From Bernardetia sp. ABR2-2B (GTDB lineage Bacteria > Bacteroidota > Bacteroidia > Cytophagales > Bernardetiaceae): a stretch of DNA of 64,000 nt. The notes beneath the pieces are model-generated. The model saw only the letters and a program-made list of their open reading frames with translations, searched no databases and was not told where the DNA came from. The stretch is taken from positions 2,035,293-2,099,292 of the forward strand of contig NZ_CP147020.1 in assembly GCF_037126435.1 (NCBI RefSeq), in the 5' to 3' direction. A program made the position numbers and the translations under genes. Below, piece after piece: positions 53,464 to 62,834 of this stretch. The number at the start of each line of letters is the position of its first letter. The stretch's first letter is position 1.

Positions 53464-56400
53464 ATGAAAAATAATTCTGTTTCATTCTCTTTTTTTTTAT
53501 TACTATTCTTTAGCTTTTCATTTTTATCAAAAGCTCAAGATAACCTCAAAAGTAGTTTAGAAAAAGATGCTTTTTATCAAAAAAAAATAAATTCAGCGTG
53601 GCAGAATAATGAAATAGATAGTACATTATTCTATTATGATAAGTACGTATCAGAGCTAAACCCCAAGAAAGAAACTAAAAACTACATCACTTTTCAAATA
53701 CAACGACTCAATGTAGCTTATTTAGTTGGCAATGCTGAAGTTATTGAAAAGTCAATTGAAGAATTACAGAACTTAAAACTAAATTCAAAAAAAGAAGCTG
53801 AATTAATTCATCAAATAACCTTTCAAGAAGCAAAGTATGAGTATTGGAAGGGGTTTTATCAAAAATCAGTTGATTTATTTGAAAAAATTCCAGATTATGA
53901 ACAGCTCAAAAGCTATCAGTTAGCAAAAAGATATGCAAGTGTTGCGCCTATAAACCTAGACTTTTTAAAAATAGAGAATTTCAAAAACTCAAAATTTGAG
54001 ACTGCATCCGAGCAAACCTATCTTCTTAGTCAGCTTTTTATTTCCTACGGAATGCCTAATGAAGCTCTTTCACTTGCTCAAAAAACAATTGATTATTTGC
54101 CACAAACTGCCAACGAAATTGAAAAAACAAATGCTCAAATTCAGTACGCAAAAGTGCTTTTGCTTTATCAATTAAAGATAAGAGAAAGTCAAGTTTATTT
54201 AGATGAAATTCAAGAAAAGGTTACTAAATATGCTCCTCAAACTGAACTAGAATTGCGCTATCATGTCTTGTCTATGACCAAATTATTCATTGAGAGAAAG
54301 ATGAAAAACGTAGTAGAAGTTAGTGATTCTGTTTGGACGCTTTGTCAAAAAACCCCTGCTACAAACGCTGTCTTTCAAGACCATATTCGGGTGCGAAGTG
54401 CTATGCTTTTAGAAACTCGTAAGTGGGAGGAAGAAGAAAAATTAATAGATGAATATATAGAGCAGTTTTCAGAGCTATATTCTACAAAATCACATCAAGT
54501 TCAACAGCTTTATGCCCACAAATCACTTCTTTATTTTTATCAAAATTTCTATCAAAAAGCAGTTGATTATTCAGATAAAATACTAGAAAATCCTGTTGCT
54601 TCGGCTTACCTTCAAATTGATGTCTATAAAATTAATGCTATTGCTTATTCTAAAATAAATAATTATGAAAAATCTTTTTTTTATTCAGAAAAATATTTAG
54701 ACCTAACTAGAAAAGCATTAGGAGAAAATCACGTACAGGTGGCAAATGTCTATTCCTTAGTCGCAAGTATTTATAGAGAACAAAACAATTTGCAGCAGTC
54801 GGTAGAGTATTCTAAACGTGCAATTGAAATCTATGAAGCACAAGAACAGAGAAATTTCCCAACAGCTATTGCTCGTTCTCATCAAGTCATTTCGACAGCT
54901 TATCTAAAACTAGAAAAAGCTAAAAAAGCTCTTTTTCATACGTTAGAAGCTAAAAAAATCCTAGAAGAATTATTTTTCAAAGATAGATTTTATATTCTCG
55001 GACGAACGTATAGTAGTTTGGGAATGGTATATCGAAATCTTGAAAACTATGATTCTGCCTACACGTATTATCATCTGTCTTTAGCTGCCGAAAATGCCTT
55101 ACCAGAAAAAAATAGAAATAGAGCAAGTATAGGAAGAGTGTATAATAATTTAGGCTATGCTTTCGAAATGCAGCAAAATTATGATTCAGCTATTTTTTAT
55201 TATAAAAAATCACTAGTAGAAAAAGAAAAGAGTAATAAAAAGTGGATTAGTGCAAACGTTCTGAATAATTTGGGAAACTGTTTTGCAGCTATTTCAGACT
55301 TTACTAGAGCCGAAGAAAACCATAAAAAATCAATAGAAGTAAATCGTTTAGGAAAAGATTATGCAGACTTAGAAGTAGCTTTAGATTCCTATAAAGGTTT
55401 GGCTGATTTGAACAAGTTTTCTTTCAACACACGTCTAAATTATTATAGAAAAGCAGATGAAATAATTGATAAAATGCGCTCTCAATTGCATACCGATACC
55501 GACCAATTACTTATTAGCAAACTGACAACTGAAATTTATGGAAAAGCTCTTTCTACCTGTTTTGAGGCTACCAAAACGAAAAATGTAGATGAACAAATTT
55601 ATGAAGATGCTTTTTATTTTGCAGAAAAAAACCGTGCTTCTTTATTACGAAAACAAACACAGGAAGCTCTTGTAATGACACAAGTTCCTGAAAATTTGAG
55701 AAAGTTAGATGTAAATTATAGTTCACTCACAGATTATTATAAACGTGAAATATTAGAGCTAGAGAGTATAGAAAATGAAGAAAAAACCGAGAATCAAATC
55801 ACCAAACTAGCTTATTATAATCAACAAATTTTAGAAATAAGAAATAAACATCAAGAACTCAAAAATGAATTATCTAAAAAGTTTAAGAGCTATAAAAAAC
55901 TTCAAGAATCTAGTCAATTAGTTACGACCCAAACTGTAAAAGATAACTTGAAAGAAAATGAACAAATGATTGTTTATCAATGGTTTGAGCCGTATTTATT
56001 TGTTCAAGTAATCAGTAAAAACAGACAGTTATTTTATAGAATAAAACCTATTGATTTTGAGAAAACCTTGAAAAAATATAGAAACTGTTTGGCTAAAGAT
56101 TGTAGCTTAGAAAAATTTGTACAACAAAGCAATGCACTTTATAAAATAATCATTCAACCGATTGAGTCATCTATTAAAACAAGTCAAAAACTTATTATTA
56201 TTCCTGATGCTATCTTACAGCAAATCCCTTTTTCTACATTATCAAGTACATCTAAAAGTGATTTATCTAGCCAAGAAGTAGATTATCCGTTACTCAAAAA
56301 AGAAATTTCTTTTCATTACTCCTCCTCACTTTGGGTCTCTCAAAGACAGAGTAAAAATCAAGTAAATTATGAATATGAGTTTGTTGGGTTTGCGCCTGTT

Positions 56401-57009
56401 TTTGAAGAAAAGGAAGAAAATAATAATCTTTTGGCAAGTAATCGAAGTAATTTGAGTTCGCTTCCATACAGCAAAGAAGAAGTAGAAGAGATTTCTAATT
56501 TATTTACTAATCAAGATAAAAATGCTTTATCTTTTACAAACTTAGAAGCCAATCAAGAAAATTTAAAAACCTTTGCAGCCAAGACAAGAAGGTTGCACCT
56601 AGCTACACATAGTCAGACATTTACAAAAACACCTTTTAATTCTCATATTTGGTTATTTGGAAAAGAAATGCCACAGAAATTTTATGCAAGTGATTTGTAC
56701 GGAATGTCTTTTCCTAACGAACTGGTTGTTTTGAGCAGTTGCCGTTCTGGAGTTGGGCAAGTTGTGGAAGGAGAAGGCGTAATCACGCTTACTCGTTCGT
56801 TTCTGAATGCAGGAACAAAAAATGTTATTTTTTCTCTTTGGCAAATAGATGATTTGGCTACAAAAGAGCTAATGACTTCTTTGTATGGATTTGTTGCAGA
56901 AGGAAAAACATATTCAGAATCCTTACAATTAGCCAAACAAAGAATGAGAGCATCAGAAAAATTCAGAAATCCTTATTATTGGGCAGGTATTTTATTGGTG
57001 GGAGAATAA
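53464..57009 (+). CDS. Exported TPR-CHAT protease-like protein
   Basis: 1181 residues from the ATG at 53464 (an upstream TTG at 53377 is less likely). A signal peptide (about 1-26, ending LSKAQ) precedes a long helical TPR superhelix (about 30-800), with clear TPR pairs such as YNNLGYAFEMQQNYDSAIFY. The CHAT domain (about 890-1181) is caspase-like: the catalytic His1049 is in LHLATHS and Cys1093 is in VLSSCRSG. It ends in SLWQIDDLATKELM and YYWAGILLVGE. TPR-CHAT proteins are peptidases or signalling scaffolds. Here the signal peptide places it in the envelope or outside. No gRAMP gene is nearby. Confidence 0.92.
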   Translation: MKNNSVSFSFFLLLFFSFSFLSKAQDNLKSSLEKDAFYQKKINSAWQNNEIDSTLFYYDKYVSELNPKKETKNYITFQIQRLNVAYLVGNAEVIEKSIEELQNLKLNSKKEAELIHQITFQEAKYEYWKGFYQKSVDLFEKIPDYEQLKSYQLAKRYASVAPINLDFLKIENFKNSKFETASEQTYLLSQLFISYGMPNEALSLAQKTIDYLPQTANEIEKTNAQIQYAKVLLLYQLKIRESQVYLDEIQEKVTKYAPQTELELRYHVLSMTKLFIERKMKNVVEVSDSVWTLCQKTPATNAVFQDHIRVRSAMLLETRKWEEEEKLIDEYIEQFSELYSTKSHQVQQLYAHKSLLYFYQNFYQKAVDYSDKILENPVASAYLQIDVYKINAIAYSKINNYEKSFFYSEKYLDLTRKALGENHVQVANVYSLVASIYREQNNLQQSVEYSKRAIEIYEAQEQRNFPTAIARSHQVISTAYLKLEKAKKALFHTLEAKKILEELFFKDRFYILGRTYSSLGMVYRNLENYDSAYTYYHLSLAAENALPEKNRNRASIGRVYNNLGYAFEMQQNYDSAIFYYKKSLVEKEKSNKKWISANVLNNLGNCFAAISDFTRAEENHKKSIEVNRLGKDYADLEVALDSYKGLADLNKFSFNTRLNYYRKADEIIDKMRSQLHTDTDQLLISKLTTEIYGKALSTCFEATKTKNVDEQIYEDAFYFAEKNRASLLRKQTQEALVMTQVPENLRKLDVNYSSLTDYYKREILELESIENEEKTENQITKLAYYNQQILEIRNKHQELKNELSKKFKSYKKLQESSQLVTTQTVKDNLKENEQMIVYQWFEPYLFVQVISKNRQLFYRIKPIDFEKTLKKYRNCLAKDCSLEKFVQQSNALYKIIIQPIESSIKTSQKLIIIPDAILQQIPFSTLSSTSKSDLSSQEVDYPLLKKEISFHYSSSLWVSQRQSKNQVNYEYEFVGFAPVFEEKEENNNLLASNRSNLSSLPYSKEEVEEISNLFTNQDKNALSFTNLEANQENLKTFAAKTRRLHLATHSQTFTKTPFNSHIWLFGKEMPQKFYASDLYGMSFPNELVVLSSCRSGVGQVVEGEGVITLTRSFLNAGTKNVIFSLWQIDDLATKELMTSLYGFVAEGKTYSESLQLAKQRMRASEKFRNPYYWAGILLVGE

Positions 57010-57152
57010 AGGTATTTTTTATACAAAACGAAACCCATAATTTTAATCATGAGAAAACAACCTATTTTGCTTTCCTATAACTAAAGCTATGGATTTCGCT
57101 TTTTTAATTGCGTAAGTAAATGAGTAGAATTAAATATAACTAAAAATACCAT

Positions 57153-57302
57153 AACTTATTGGTAAATTATTTATATGATAAAATGAAGATAAATGCAATT
57201 TCAAATATAATTTATTATTTTATTATATAATTTTGTATTATCCTATAATCATCATAGTAATCATAAAACCGATAGCTCGGCGAAGCCAAATCACTCGCTA
57301 AT
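57153..57302. repeat. MITE-like inverted-repeat element, copy C
   Basis: AAATTATTTATATGAT on the left and AAATCACTCGCTAAT on the right, with CGATAGCTCGGCGAAGCC shared with copy A. It sits in the 323-bp gap between the CHAT gene and the convergent lipoprotein gene; the rest of that gap shows no feature. Confidence 0.8.
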
Positions 57303-57332
57303 CAGTCATTACTTATATTTAATTTTGTACAG

Positions 57333-57935
57333 TTACTTAACTGTAATTTCAATTATTTTTGAATCTTTCTTTATATCACTTGTTTTGAGTTCATAATCAT
57401 AATGTTGCTCATCAAGTCTATAACCTAGCTCATCATTTACAATAGCCTGTGTATAGCCTTCTATTTCAGAGCCATAGACTTTCAGATTCGGATATTTTTC
57501 TAGCAAAGTCCCAAAAGTATCTCCTATACTGATTCCATCTTCTGTTTGAGCAAGTTCCGAAGTAACAGTAATAGAACCTACTTTTTCCTCAAAAGGAACA
57601 AAATAAGCAACTATATTTCCATCTTTATCTTTGACATTAAAAATATCAAAATCGCCTTCTCCTGTTTGTAGTAAGCCTTTTTCTAGTGTTCCTTCATAAT
57701 CTGCTATTTTCATATCTGACGAAAGTCCCAAAAAAGTTTTTTCATAGATAATGAGTTCATTTTCTTGTTTTTTTTCTTCTACTACTTCCTCTTTCACCTC
57801 TTCTACAACTACTGTTGTAGTGTCCATAGTTTCTACTTCAGTAGATTCCGTTTCTTTTGTTTGGTTAGAGCCACACGAGAAAAGACTTGTAGCAAAGATA
57901 ACTAGGATACAAAATTTTAAATTTCTGATATTCAT
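57333..57935 (-). CDS. Lipoprotein with DUF1131-like C-terminal half
   Basis: 200 residues with a lipoprotein signal (LKFCILVIFATSLFSCG; lipobox FSC), then a low-complexity Glu/Thr/Val linker (about 30-62; e.g. DTTTVVVEEVKEEVVEEKKQ). A globular domain follows (about 63-200) with FLGLSSDMKIADYEG, ISIGDTFGTLLEKYPNL and a C-terminal strand. The domain slightly resembles small Gram-negative lipoproteins such as DUF1131, but I am not sure. It should sit in the outer or inner membrane facing the periplasm. Confidence 0.65.
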   Translation of the reverse strand: MNIRNLKFCILVIFATSLFSCGSNQTKETESTEVETMDTTTVVVEEVKEEVVEEKKQENELIIYEKTFLGLSSDMKIADYEGTLEKGLLQTGEGDFDIFNVKDKDGNIVAYFVPFEEKVGSITVTSELAQTEDGISIGDTFGTLLEKYPNLKVYGSEIEGYTQAIVNDELGYRLDEQHYDYELKTSDIKKDSKIIEITVK

Positions 57936-58045
57936 AATAATAAATAGTAAATAAGTTGATTGAAGTTAGTTTAGACAAACAAAGGTTTGCCTTTAATTAT
58001 CAATTTACGAATTTCTAGTTTGCTTTGAAACAATTGAAAAAAAGA

Positions 58046-58090
58046 AAAACCTTTGCTCAACTCTTTGCAAAAGTTGAGTAAAGGTTTTAG
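58046..58090 (-). terminator. Terminator of the 58128 gene
   Basis: AAAACCTTTGCTCAACT pairs with AGTTGAGTAAAGGTTTT (one mismatch). Runs of A and T flank the stem. It lies about 40 bp past the minus-strand stop. Confidence 0.8.
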
Positions 58091-58127
58091 AAAAGTAAAA
58101 AGCAATTTTTCTTTTTTTATGTAGTCT

Positions 58128-58556
58128 TTAATAAACGTCTTCACCTGTAAAACGATTCTCTAGTTCGTCAGCTACTCGTGCTACTTCAAAAATCATATAC
58201 CGAACTTGGTCATAAGTACAAAGTTCGTATTTGGTAGAAGAACCTACCTCTACATAACCATCTTTGAGTAAAATTTTGGAATAACAAAGACCACTATTTA
58301 GCTCTAAAAGTTCTTCCAAACTAATATCTTTATAATCATCTAATTTACAGACTTTAGACATAAATTCTAACATAACACCATCTCCTCTAGGAATAATATA
58401 TCCTTTTACATTTTGATAACGTCCATCACTGAGGGGAATTGTTACGATAACTGTATCGTCTGAATAATCAGTATATTTTCCATTGACTTCTTCAGCCAGT
58501 CCACGTAAATAATTTTGTACGTGCTTGTCGCTCGTTGGATTTGCTGTTGCAACCAT
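58128..58556 (-). CDS. Small cytoplasmic protein of unknown function (YbjN/chaperone-like fold possible)
   Basis: 142 residues, no signal or membrane helix. The strand-helix order (NGKYTDYSDDTVIVTIPL, DGVMLEFMSKVCKL, DISLEELLELNSGLCYSKIL, YELCTYDQVRYMIFEVARVA) resembles YbjN or CesT-type secretion chaperone folds, which use a similar layout, but no clear family motif is present. It could help stabilise partner proteins; this is speculation. A terminator follows it. Confidence 0.6.
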   Translation of the reverse strand: MVATANPTSDKHVQNYLRGLAEEVNGKYTDYSDDTVIVTIPLSDGRYQNVKGYIIPRGDGVMLEFMSKVCKLDDYKDISLEELLELNSGLCYSKILLKDGYVEVGSSTKYELCTYDQVRYMIFEVARVADELENRFTGEDVY

Positions 58557-58880
58557 AATTAGTATATTTTTTTGTGTGTGTAGGTATTTTTGATAAACTT
58601 AACTTGTGTTTTTAGCGATAGTGTATTTTACTTTTATAAGTTACTTAAAATCAATGAGTTTTCAAAATAACTATAGATGTTTTTTGCACTAAAAGAAGAT
58701 TTTATTTAGATAAATACCTTAAAAATGAATTAAATGATACATTTTGGTATTAAATGACTTGTTCTTAAAAAAAATAGTTTTATAATTTTACTGCTCATAT
58801 CCTTTACGATGTCTGATGTTACTTTTGTTCTGTCATAAAAAATAAATTATCATCCAGCTTGACATAACTATTGATACCTC
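58557..58880. other. Divergent promoter region, no gene recognised
   Basis: 324 bp of AT-rich DNA between divergent genes, probably holding both promoters. No repeat or small gene is visible. Confidence 0.4.
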
Positions 58881-59468
58881 ATGCGAACTACTATTCTGCT
58901 TTTCTTACTTTCTACTATTATCGTATATGGTGGTCTTTTGCTTCCAAAAACATTACTTATTGAGCAATCAATAGATATTCATTCTTCTTCTGCTCATATC
59001 TCTAGCTGTTTGTATGATTTGCCTAAATGGGAAAAATGGCTAGATTGGGAACACTACGAAAAAACTTCTGATAAAAACTATATTTACTCTCAATTTCCAC
59101 AAGGAGTAGGTGCATTTATGAAACTTAGAGAAGAAAATAATTCTAAAAACTCTGAAAAAGTAGAGTTATATATTCAATCTATTATAACTCAAAAGCCATC
59201 AAAATCAGATTTACAAACACTAAAATATATTGCCAATTTTGAGAACTTAGGTACACATATAGAGGGCGAATTTGAAGTACAATCAATTAATAGAAATAGC
59301 GATACTAATGTAAATTCAATGTTAAAGTTTACATTAGAAATTGACTTGGGAGACAATCCTTTTGTGCGTTATCTAGCTTATTTTTATTATAAGTCCAAAA
59401 TTGAAAAAGAAACAAATATAAGTTTGGAACAACTGAAAAAATTGTGTGAAAGCCCTGTTTTGGGATAA
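58881..59468 (+). CDS. Membrane-anchored SRPBCC-like protein
   Basis: 195 residues. One N-terminal helix (about 4-22) is followed by a domain like polyketide cyclase/SRPBCC proteins: a first strand (LIEQSIDIHSSSAHISSCLY), then DLPKWEKWLDWEHYEKT, where the D-x2-x-W-x2-W pattern is typical. A glycine-bearing strand region (YIYSQFPQGVGAFMKLREEN) and a C-terminal helix (YKSKIEKETNISLEQLKKL) complete the fold. The cavity would bind a hydrophobic ligand. The role is unknown; no operon partner is clear. Confidence 0.65.
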   Translation: MRTTILLFLLSTIIVYGGLLLPKTLLIEQSIDIHSSSAHISSCLYDLPKWEKWLDWEHYEKTSDKNYIYSQFPQGVGAFMKLREENNSKNSEKVELYIQSIITQKPSKSDLQTLKYIANFENLGTHIEGEFEVQSINRNSDTNVNSMLKFTLEIDLGDNPFVRYLAYFYYKSKIEKETNISLEQLKKLCESPVLG

Positions 59469-59582
59469 AAAACAAACTCTATAAAGAATTGAACCTTAAA
59501 AGAGAGATTTATAGCAAATAGACTTTTTTTCTAAATTGTATTTTGTAATTTTAGACACAAATTAAGTCTTCCTATCAAATAA

Positions 59583-61142
59583 TTGTTTCTCTTGAAGTAT
59601 TTATCCAAAAATTTCTTTTCTTTTTATTATATCAACTCTATCGCTAAAAGGTCAGTATTTTACCTTTTGAGTGTTGTTATTATTTCCCTTTTTTGGGTTT
59701 CCTGTTCATCTTCTAACGAATTTGAAAAACCTAAAGAAATTGCCAAAGCCGTCGAAAAACTTCCTAAAGAATGGTTTCTTTTGACGGAACGAGAAGGAAA
59801 AAGAATTTTGATAGAACCTTATGAAGGAATGAACCCGACTTTTAAATTTGAGTATGATTTAGCAAACGAGCGTATGCAAATTCGTTATCAAGCCAACTTG
59901 ACACAGCGTGTTTGGCTTGTTCAGAAACTCATAAAAAAAGAAAATACTTATACATTTTTTCTTTTAGAAAATGGAGGAAATACGACTACTCGCCTTACCT
60001 ACTCACAAACTCCCCACCCAGCCGTAGGAAGTTGGCAAGAACCTTCTGCTGTTTTTTTGCCTTACAAAAATGCTTATTTTGTTTGGGATAAAAGTCCTTT
60101 TGAAAAACAAAACCAACAAAATGCAGCTATTTCTACACAATGGGAACGTGGAGAATGGTTACGTATGAAAGGAACTATTGAAGGCAAAGATTATTCACTC
60201 TGGGCTTATGTTTGTGTAACGGCTGATGTTAGTTCGCCTCAATTTCAGCGTGGTGTTTATTTTTATGATACTTTTTGGCGAGATATTTATTTAGAAAATG
60301 CACTAGATTATAAAGATAATATAAATGTAGATGATAAAAATAATAAGAAATTTGAATGGATAATCGAAGAACGAGCTGCCTTAGATGCCGAAACTATTTC
60401 GGGCTATTTCAAAGGTTCAGTAGATTATGACTATAACTTTAAAGGTATTTGGGAGTCTGCCAAAACGAATCAAAAACTAGATTTTCTCTATGAAGAAAAA
60501 ATTCTTCCTTACTCATTAGAAAATCACATCAAACGTTTCAAAACTTCTGATGGGAGTTCTCTCTGTATTTATTATCCTCAAATTACAGGAATAGAAAATG
60601 AAGATATTTTGAAAGATTTTAATAATACCTATATCAAATCGCACGTAAATGCGTGGCAGAAGGAATTTTTGGCTAAACTAGATACCACCGATTCTCAAAA
60701 TCGAAATTGCGACATAGAAATAAATTATAATATTCTTTTTGCGAATCAGAACCTAATTAGTGGACTGTTTTTTATTCGTCAAGGAAGTAAAAGAACAGAA
60801 TATGTAGCCTTTAATTATGACTTAAAAAAGAATGAGGTTTTCAGGCTTAATCACTTATTCGAAACCGAAGTAGATAAAAGAAACCCTCAAAACAGTTTTG
60901 AAGCACGTATTCACTTACGAGCCAAACGCCACGTAGAAGTAGAATCTCAACGCCACCAAATGGAGTTTGAACCTTATGATTCACTTACCGTTTTGGAGCA
61001 TTATAATTTTCTACCTGATAATTTGAGACTGACACTTTATAGTCGCTCACAAAAACGCTTTTTTCCGATTTATATTCCTTACAAAGATTTGAGAGCCTAT
61101 ATTAAAGAGAAAGAGCGAAAGATTTATTTGGAATTGGAGTAA
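59583..61142 (+). CDS. Lipoprotein of unknown function
   Basis: 519 residues from a TTG start (another TTG at 59592 is possible; no ATG fits before the signal). The lipobox WVSC puts the lipidated Cys near residue 41, so the signal is unusually long. The mature protein has Trp-rich stretches (YFVWDKSPFEKQ, QWERGEWLRMKG) and a C-terminal DUF3298-like region (LIKIYYPQITG-type CIYYPQITGIENEDILKDF, FEARIHLRAKRHVEVES). No catalytic motif is evident. It is likely periplasmic or outer-membrane attached. Confidence 0.65.
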   Translation: MFLLKYLSKNFFSFYYINSIAKRSVFYLLSVVIISLFWVSCSSSNEFEKPKEIAKAVEKLPKEWFLLTEREGKRILIEPYEGMNPTFKFEYDLANERMQIRYQANLTQRVWLVQKLIKKENTYTFFLLENGGNTTTRLTYSQTPHPAVGSWQEPSAVFLPYKNAYFVWDKSPFEKQNQQNAAISTQWERGEWLRMKGTIEGKDYSLWAYVCVTADVSSPQFQRGVYFYDTFWRDIYLENALDYKDNINVDDKNNKKFEWIIEERAALDAETISGYFKGSVDYDYNFKGIWESAKTNQKLDFLYEEKILPYSLENHIKRFKTSDGSSLCIYYPQITGIENEDILKDFNNTYIKSHVNAWQKEFLAKLDTTDSQNRNCDIEINYNILFANQNLISGLFFIRQGSKRTEYVAFNYDLKKNEVFRLNHLFETEVDKRNPQNSFEARIHLRAKRHVEVESQRHQMEFEPYDSLTVLEHYNFLPDNLRLTLYSRSQKRFFPIYIPYKDLRAYIKEKERKIYLELE

Positions 61143-61170
61143 ATTTTCTTGTATCAAACTTTAATGTACT

Positions 61171-61620
61171 ATGAATTATAGTGAAATTATATCATCTACA
61201 AACTTTATGGGTAGCGAACCTACAATAAGAATAGAGGGGCAAGTTGATCTAGAAGTTTACACAAAAATGAAAAAAGCATTTTCTAAAGGTATAGATATAA
61301 ATTCTCTTTGCTTTTTTTCTAGTTATTCAGGTTTTGAAATAGAACTAAATCATAAATTTGAAGTGATTTTTGATGAAAATAATCCGTTGAATTATACTTT
61401 TTTAGAGTCTGAACTACTTGAAGTAACTCAACAGTTTGCTTTCCCAGAACAACAAATTAGTAGAGGTTGGAAACATATAATTATAGTTAGTTTCAATCCA
61501 TTTATTCCTAATATAATAAAAGAACTACCAATCGTAGACAATTGGTTTATCGGTAAAGCAGGAATTAGGCTAAGTTCTAAAACATTTTATAAAGGATATA
61601 GAGACTTGTATTTAAGTTGA
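61171..61620 (+). CDS. Protein of unknown function
   Basis: 149 residues, no signal peptide. Segments such as FSSYSGFEIELNHKFEVIFD and WFIGKAGIRLSSKTFYKGYR suggest a small mixed alpha/beta domain. I recognise no family. It lies 28 bp downstream of the lipoprotein gene and 29 bp upstream of the small HTH gene, so the three may be co-transcribed. It could be a toxin-like partner of the HTH protein, but no known toxin motif is visible. Confidence 0.55.
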   Translation: MNYSEIISSTNFMGSEPTIRIEGQVDLEVYTKMKKAFSKGIDINSLCFFSSYSGFEIELNHKFEVIFDENNPLNYTFLESELLEVTQQFAFPEQQISRGWKHIIIVSFNPFIPNIIKELPIVDNWFIGKAGIRLSSKTFYKGYRDLYLS

Positions 61621-61649
61621 GGTAAAAGTAACTGAAATATCAAAACATT

Positions 61650-61853
61650 ATGAATAAAAGCAATAAACCTTTTGAGCCCGTTTTTGTAGATATTACATTA
61701 GCAGGAGATGCTATACACCCAAGCGAACGTTTAATAGATGAACTAGAGTTTAGAAAAATTTCTAATCAAGAGTTTGCTCAAAAAATGGAAATAGATGTTG
61801 ATTTTATTAATCAATTTTTGAAAGGAAAAGCTAAGGAAAGCAGTATAATCTAA
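61650..61853 (+). CDS. Short HigA-like helix-turn-helix protein
   Basis: 67 residues. The segment AIHPSERLIDELEFRKISNQ then EFAQKMEIDVDFINQFLKGK matches the start of HigA/XRE antitoxins (HPGexLxeeLexxxxsqxeFAxxlgvsxxxinxilxGk). Full HigA proteins run 90-100 residues, so this one ends just after the recognition helix. The missing end usually completes the HTH domain and dimer contacts. It may be a truncated regulator or a genuinely short form. Confidence 0.6.
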   Translation: MNKSNKPFEPVFVDITLAGDAIHPSERLIDELEFRKISNQEFAQKMEIDVDFINQFLKGKAKESSII

Positions 61854-61904
61854 TAATTTTCATTCTCCTCAATCTCTTCTTTCTCTGTGGTTAAAATGTA
61901 TTTG

Positions 61905-61945
61905 TAATTCCCATTTCCCAATATCCATTTCCTAATTCCTATCCC
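61905..61945. repeat. Degenerate CCATTTCCTAATTCC word repeat
   Basis: CCCATTTCCCAATATCCATT and TTCCTAATTCCTAT follow each other, reaching the stop of the minus-strand DUF2461 gene. It is like the left repeat at 47217-47262. Confidence 0.55.
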
Positions 61946-62619
61946 TCCACTTCTTCCCAAACTACATTCAACCAGTCATTTAAAGGCTGTCCTGCAATGG
62001 CTATTTCTGCTATTTTTTGAGCAATATCATCAGATAAAAGTTCTTTATCTGTAATTGATTTTTCTACAATAAAATGTTTAAATCTAAGTAGTTCGATGTT
62101 TGGGTGGTCTTTTGGATAACCACGAGGAGCAGTTTTCAAAACTCCGTTTTCCATTTCTGAAAATCCATCAAAGTATTTTTTGAATTCTTTTTTATTGAAA
62201 ATTGCTTTTAGTTCGTCTGCATTATAATCAATTTCTTCTCTAATTTTTTTGATATAATTTTTGTTGGGTTGATAAACACCAATGGCTAGAAATGAATTAT
62301 CATTTGGGGCAATGTGAAGATAAAAAATAGGTTTTTCCGTTTTTCTTCCGTCTGGATGCAAAACAGCACTAAAATAAGTTTTGTAAGGTGTTTTGTCTTT
62401 ACTAAAACGAATATCTCTATTCAATCTAAATATGCAATCTTTTGCTGTTATACTAGAAAAAGCAGGGTCAATTTTATGTATAAAATATTCTAAAAGAGCC
62501 GTAACTAAGACAGAAAACTCTTCTCTTGCAGCTTCATATTCTTTTTTGTGTTCTTTAAACCAATCTCTATCGTTATTTTTATGTAATTTTTTGAGGAAAG
62601 CTAATGTTAAAGGGAGCAT
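61939..62619 (-). CDS. DUF2461 (TIGR02453) family protein
   Basis: 226 residues. The family motifs are LAFLKKLHKNNDRDWFKEHK near the start, CIFRLNRDIRFSKDKTPYKT, then FYLHIAPNDNSFLAIGVYQP, and TAPRGYPKDHPNIELLRFKH. DUF2461 proteins are cytoplasmic with an unknown biochemical role; some are thought to be related to nucleic-acid-processing proteins. The length is normal for the family. It is convergent with the HTH gene. Confidence 0.9.
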   Translation of the reverse strand: MLPLTLAFLKKLHKNNDRDWFKEHKKEYEAAREEFSVLVTALLEYFIHKIDPAFSSITAKDCIFRLNRDIRFSKDKTPYKTYFSAVLHPDGRKTEKPIFYLHIAPNDNSFLAIGVYQPNKNYIKKIREEIDYNADELKAIFNKKEFKKYFDGFSEMENGVLKTAPRGYPKDHPNIELLRFKHFIVEKSITDKELLSDDIAQKIAEIAIAGQPLNDWLNVVWEEVEG

Positions 62620-62834
62620 TTTTAATGGGGAGTTCTGAATTAAAATTATGAAAAGTCATATTATATTTCGCTACTTCGATAAAACAGTATTGAAACAATT
62701 AGGTTTGAGATAAAATGCTTTTTTTAGATTAATTTGTATAAATCAATACAAAATCAAAATTCTATTCTCAAAAAACAAAAAATTGTGTATCTTACCATTG
62801 CGAATATTTTTTAGACAATTATACTACTTTTTGA

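Noticed and set aside
53464-57009. TPR-CHAT as part of a Craspase (gRAMP) defence system
   Set aside because: No gRAMP, CRISPR array or Cas gene is present, and the protein has a signal peptide.
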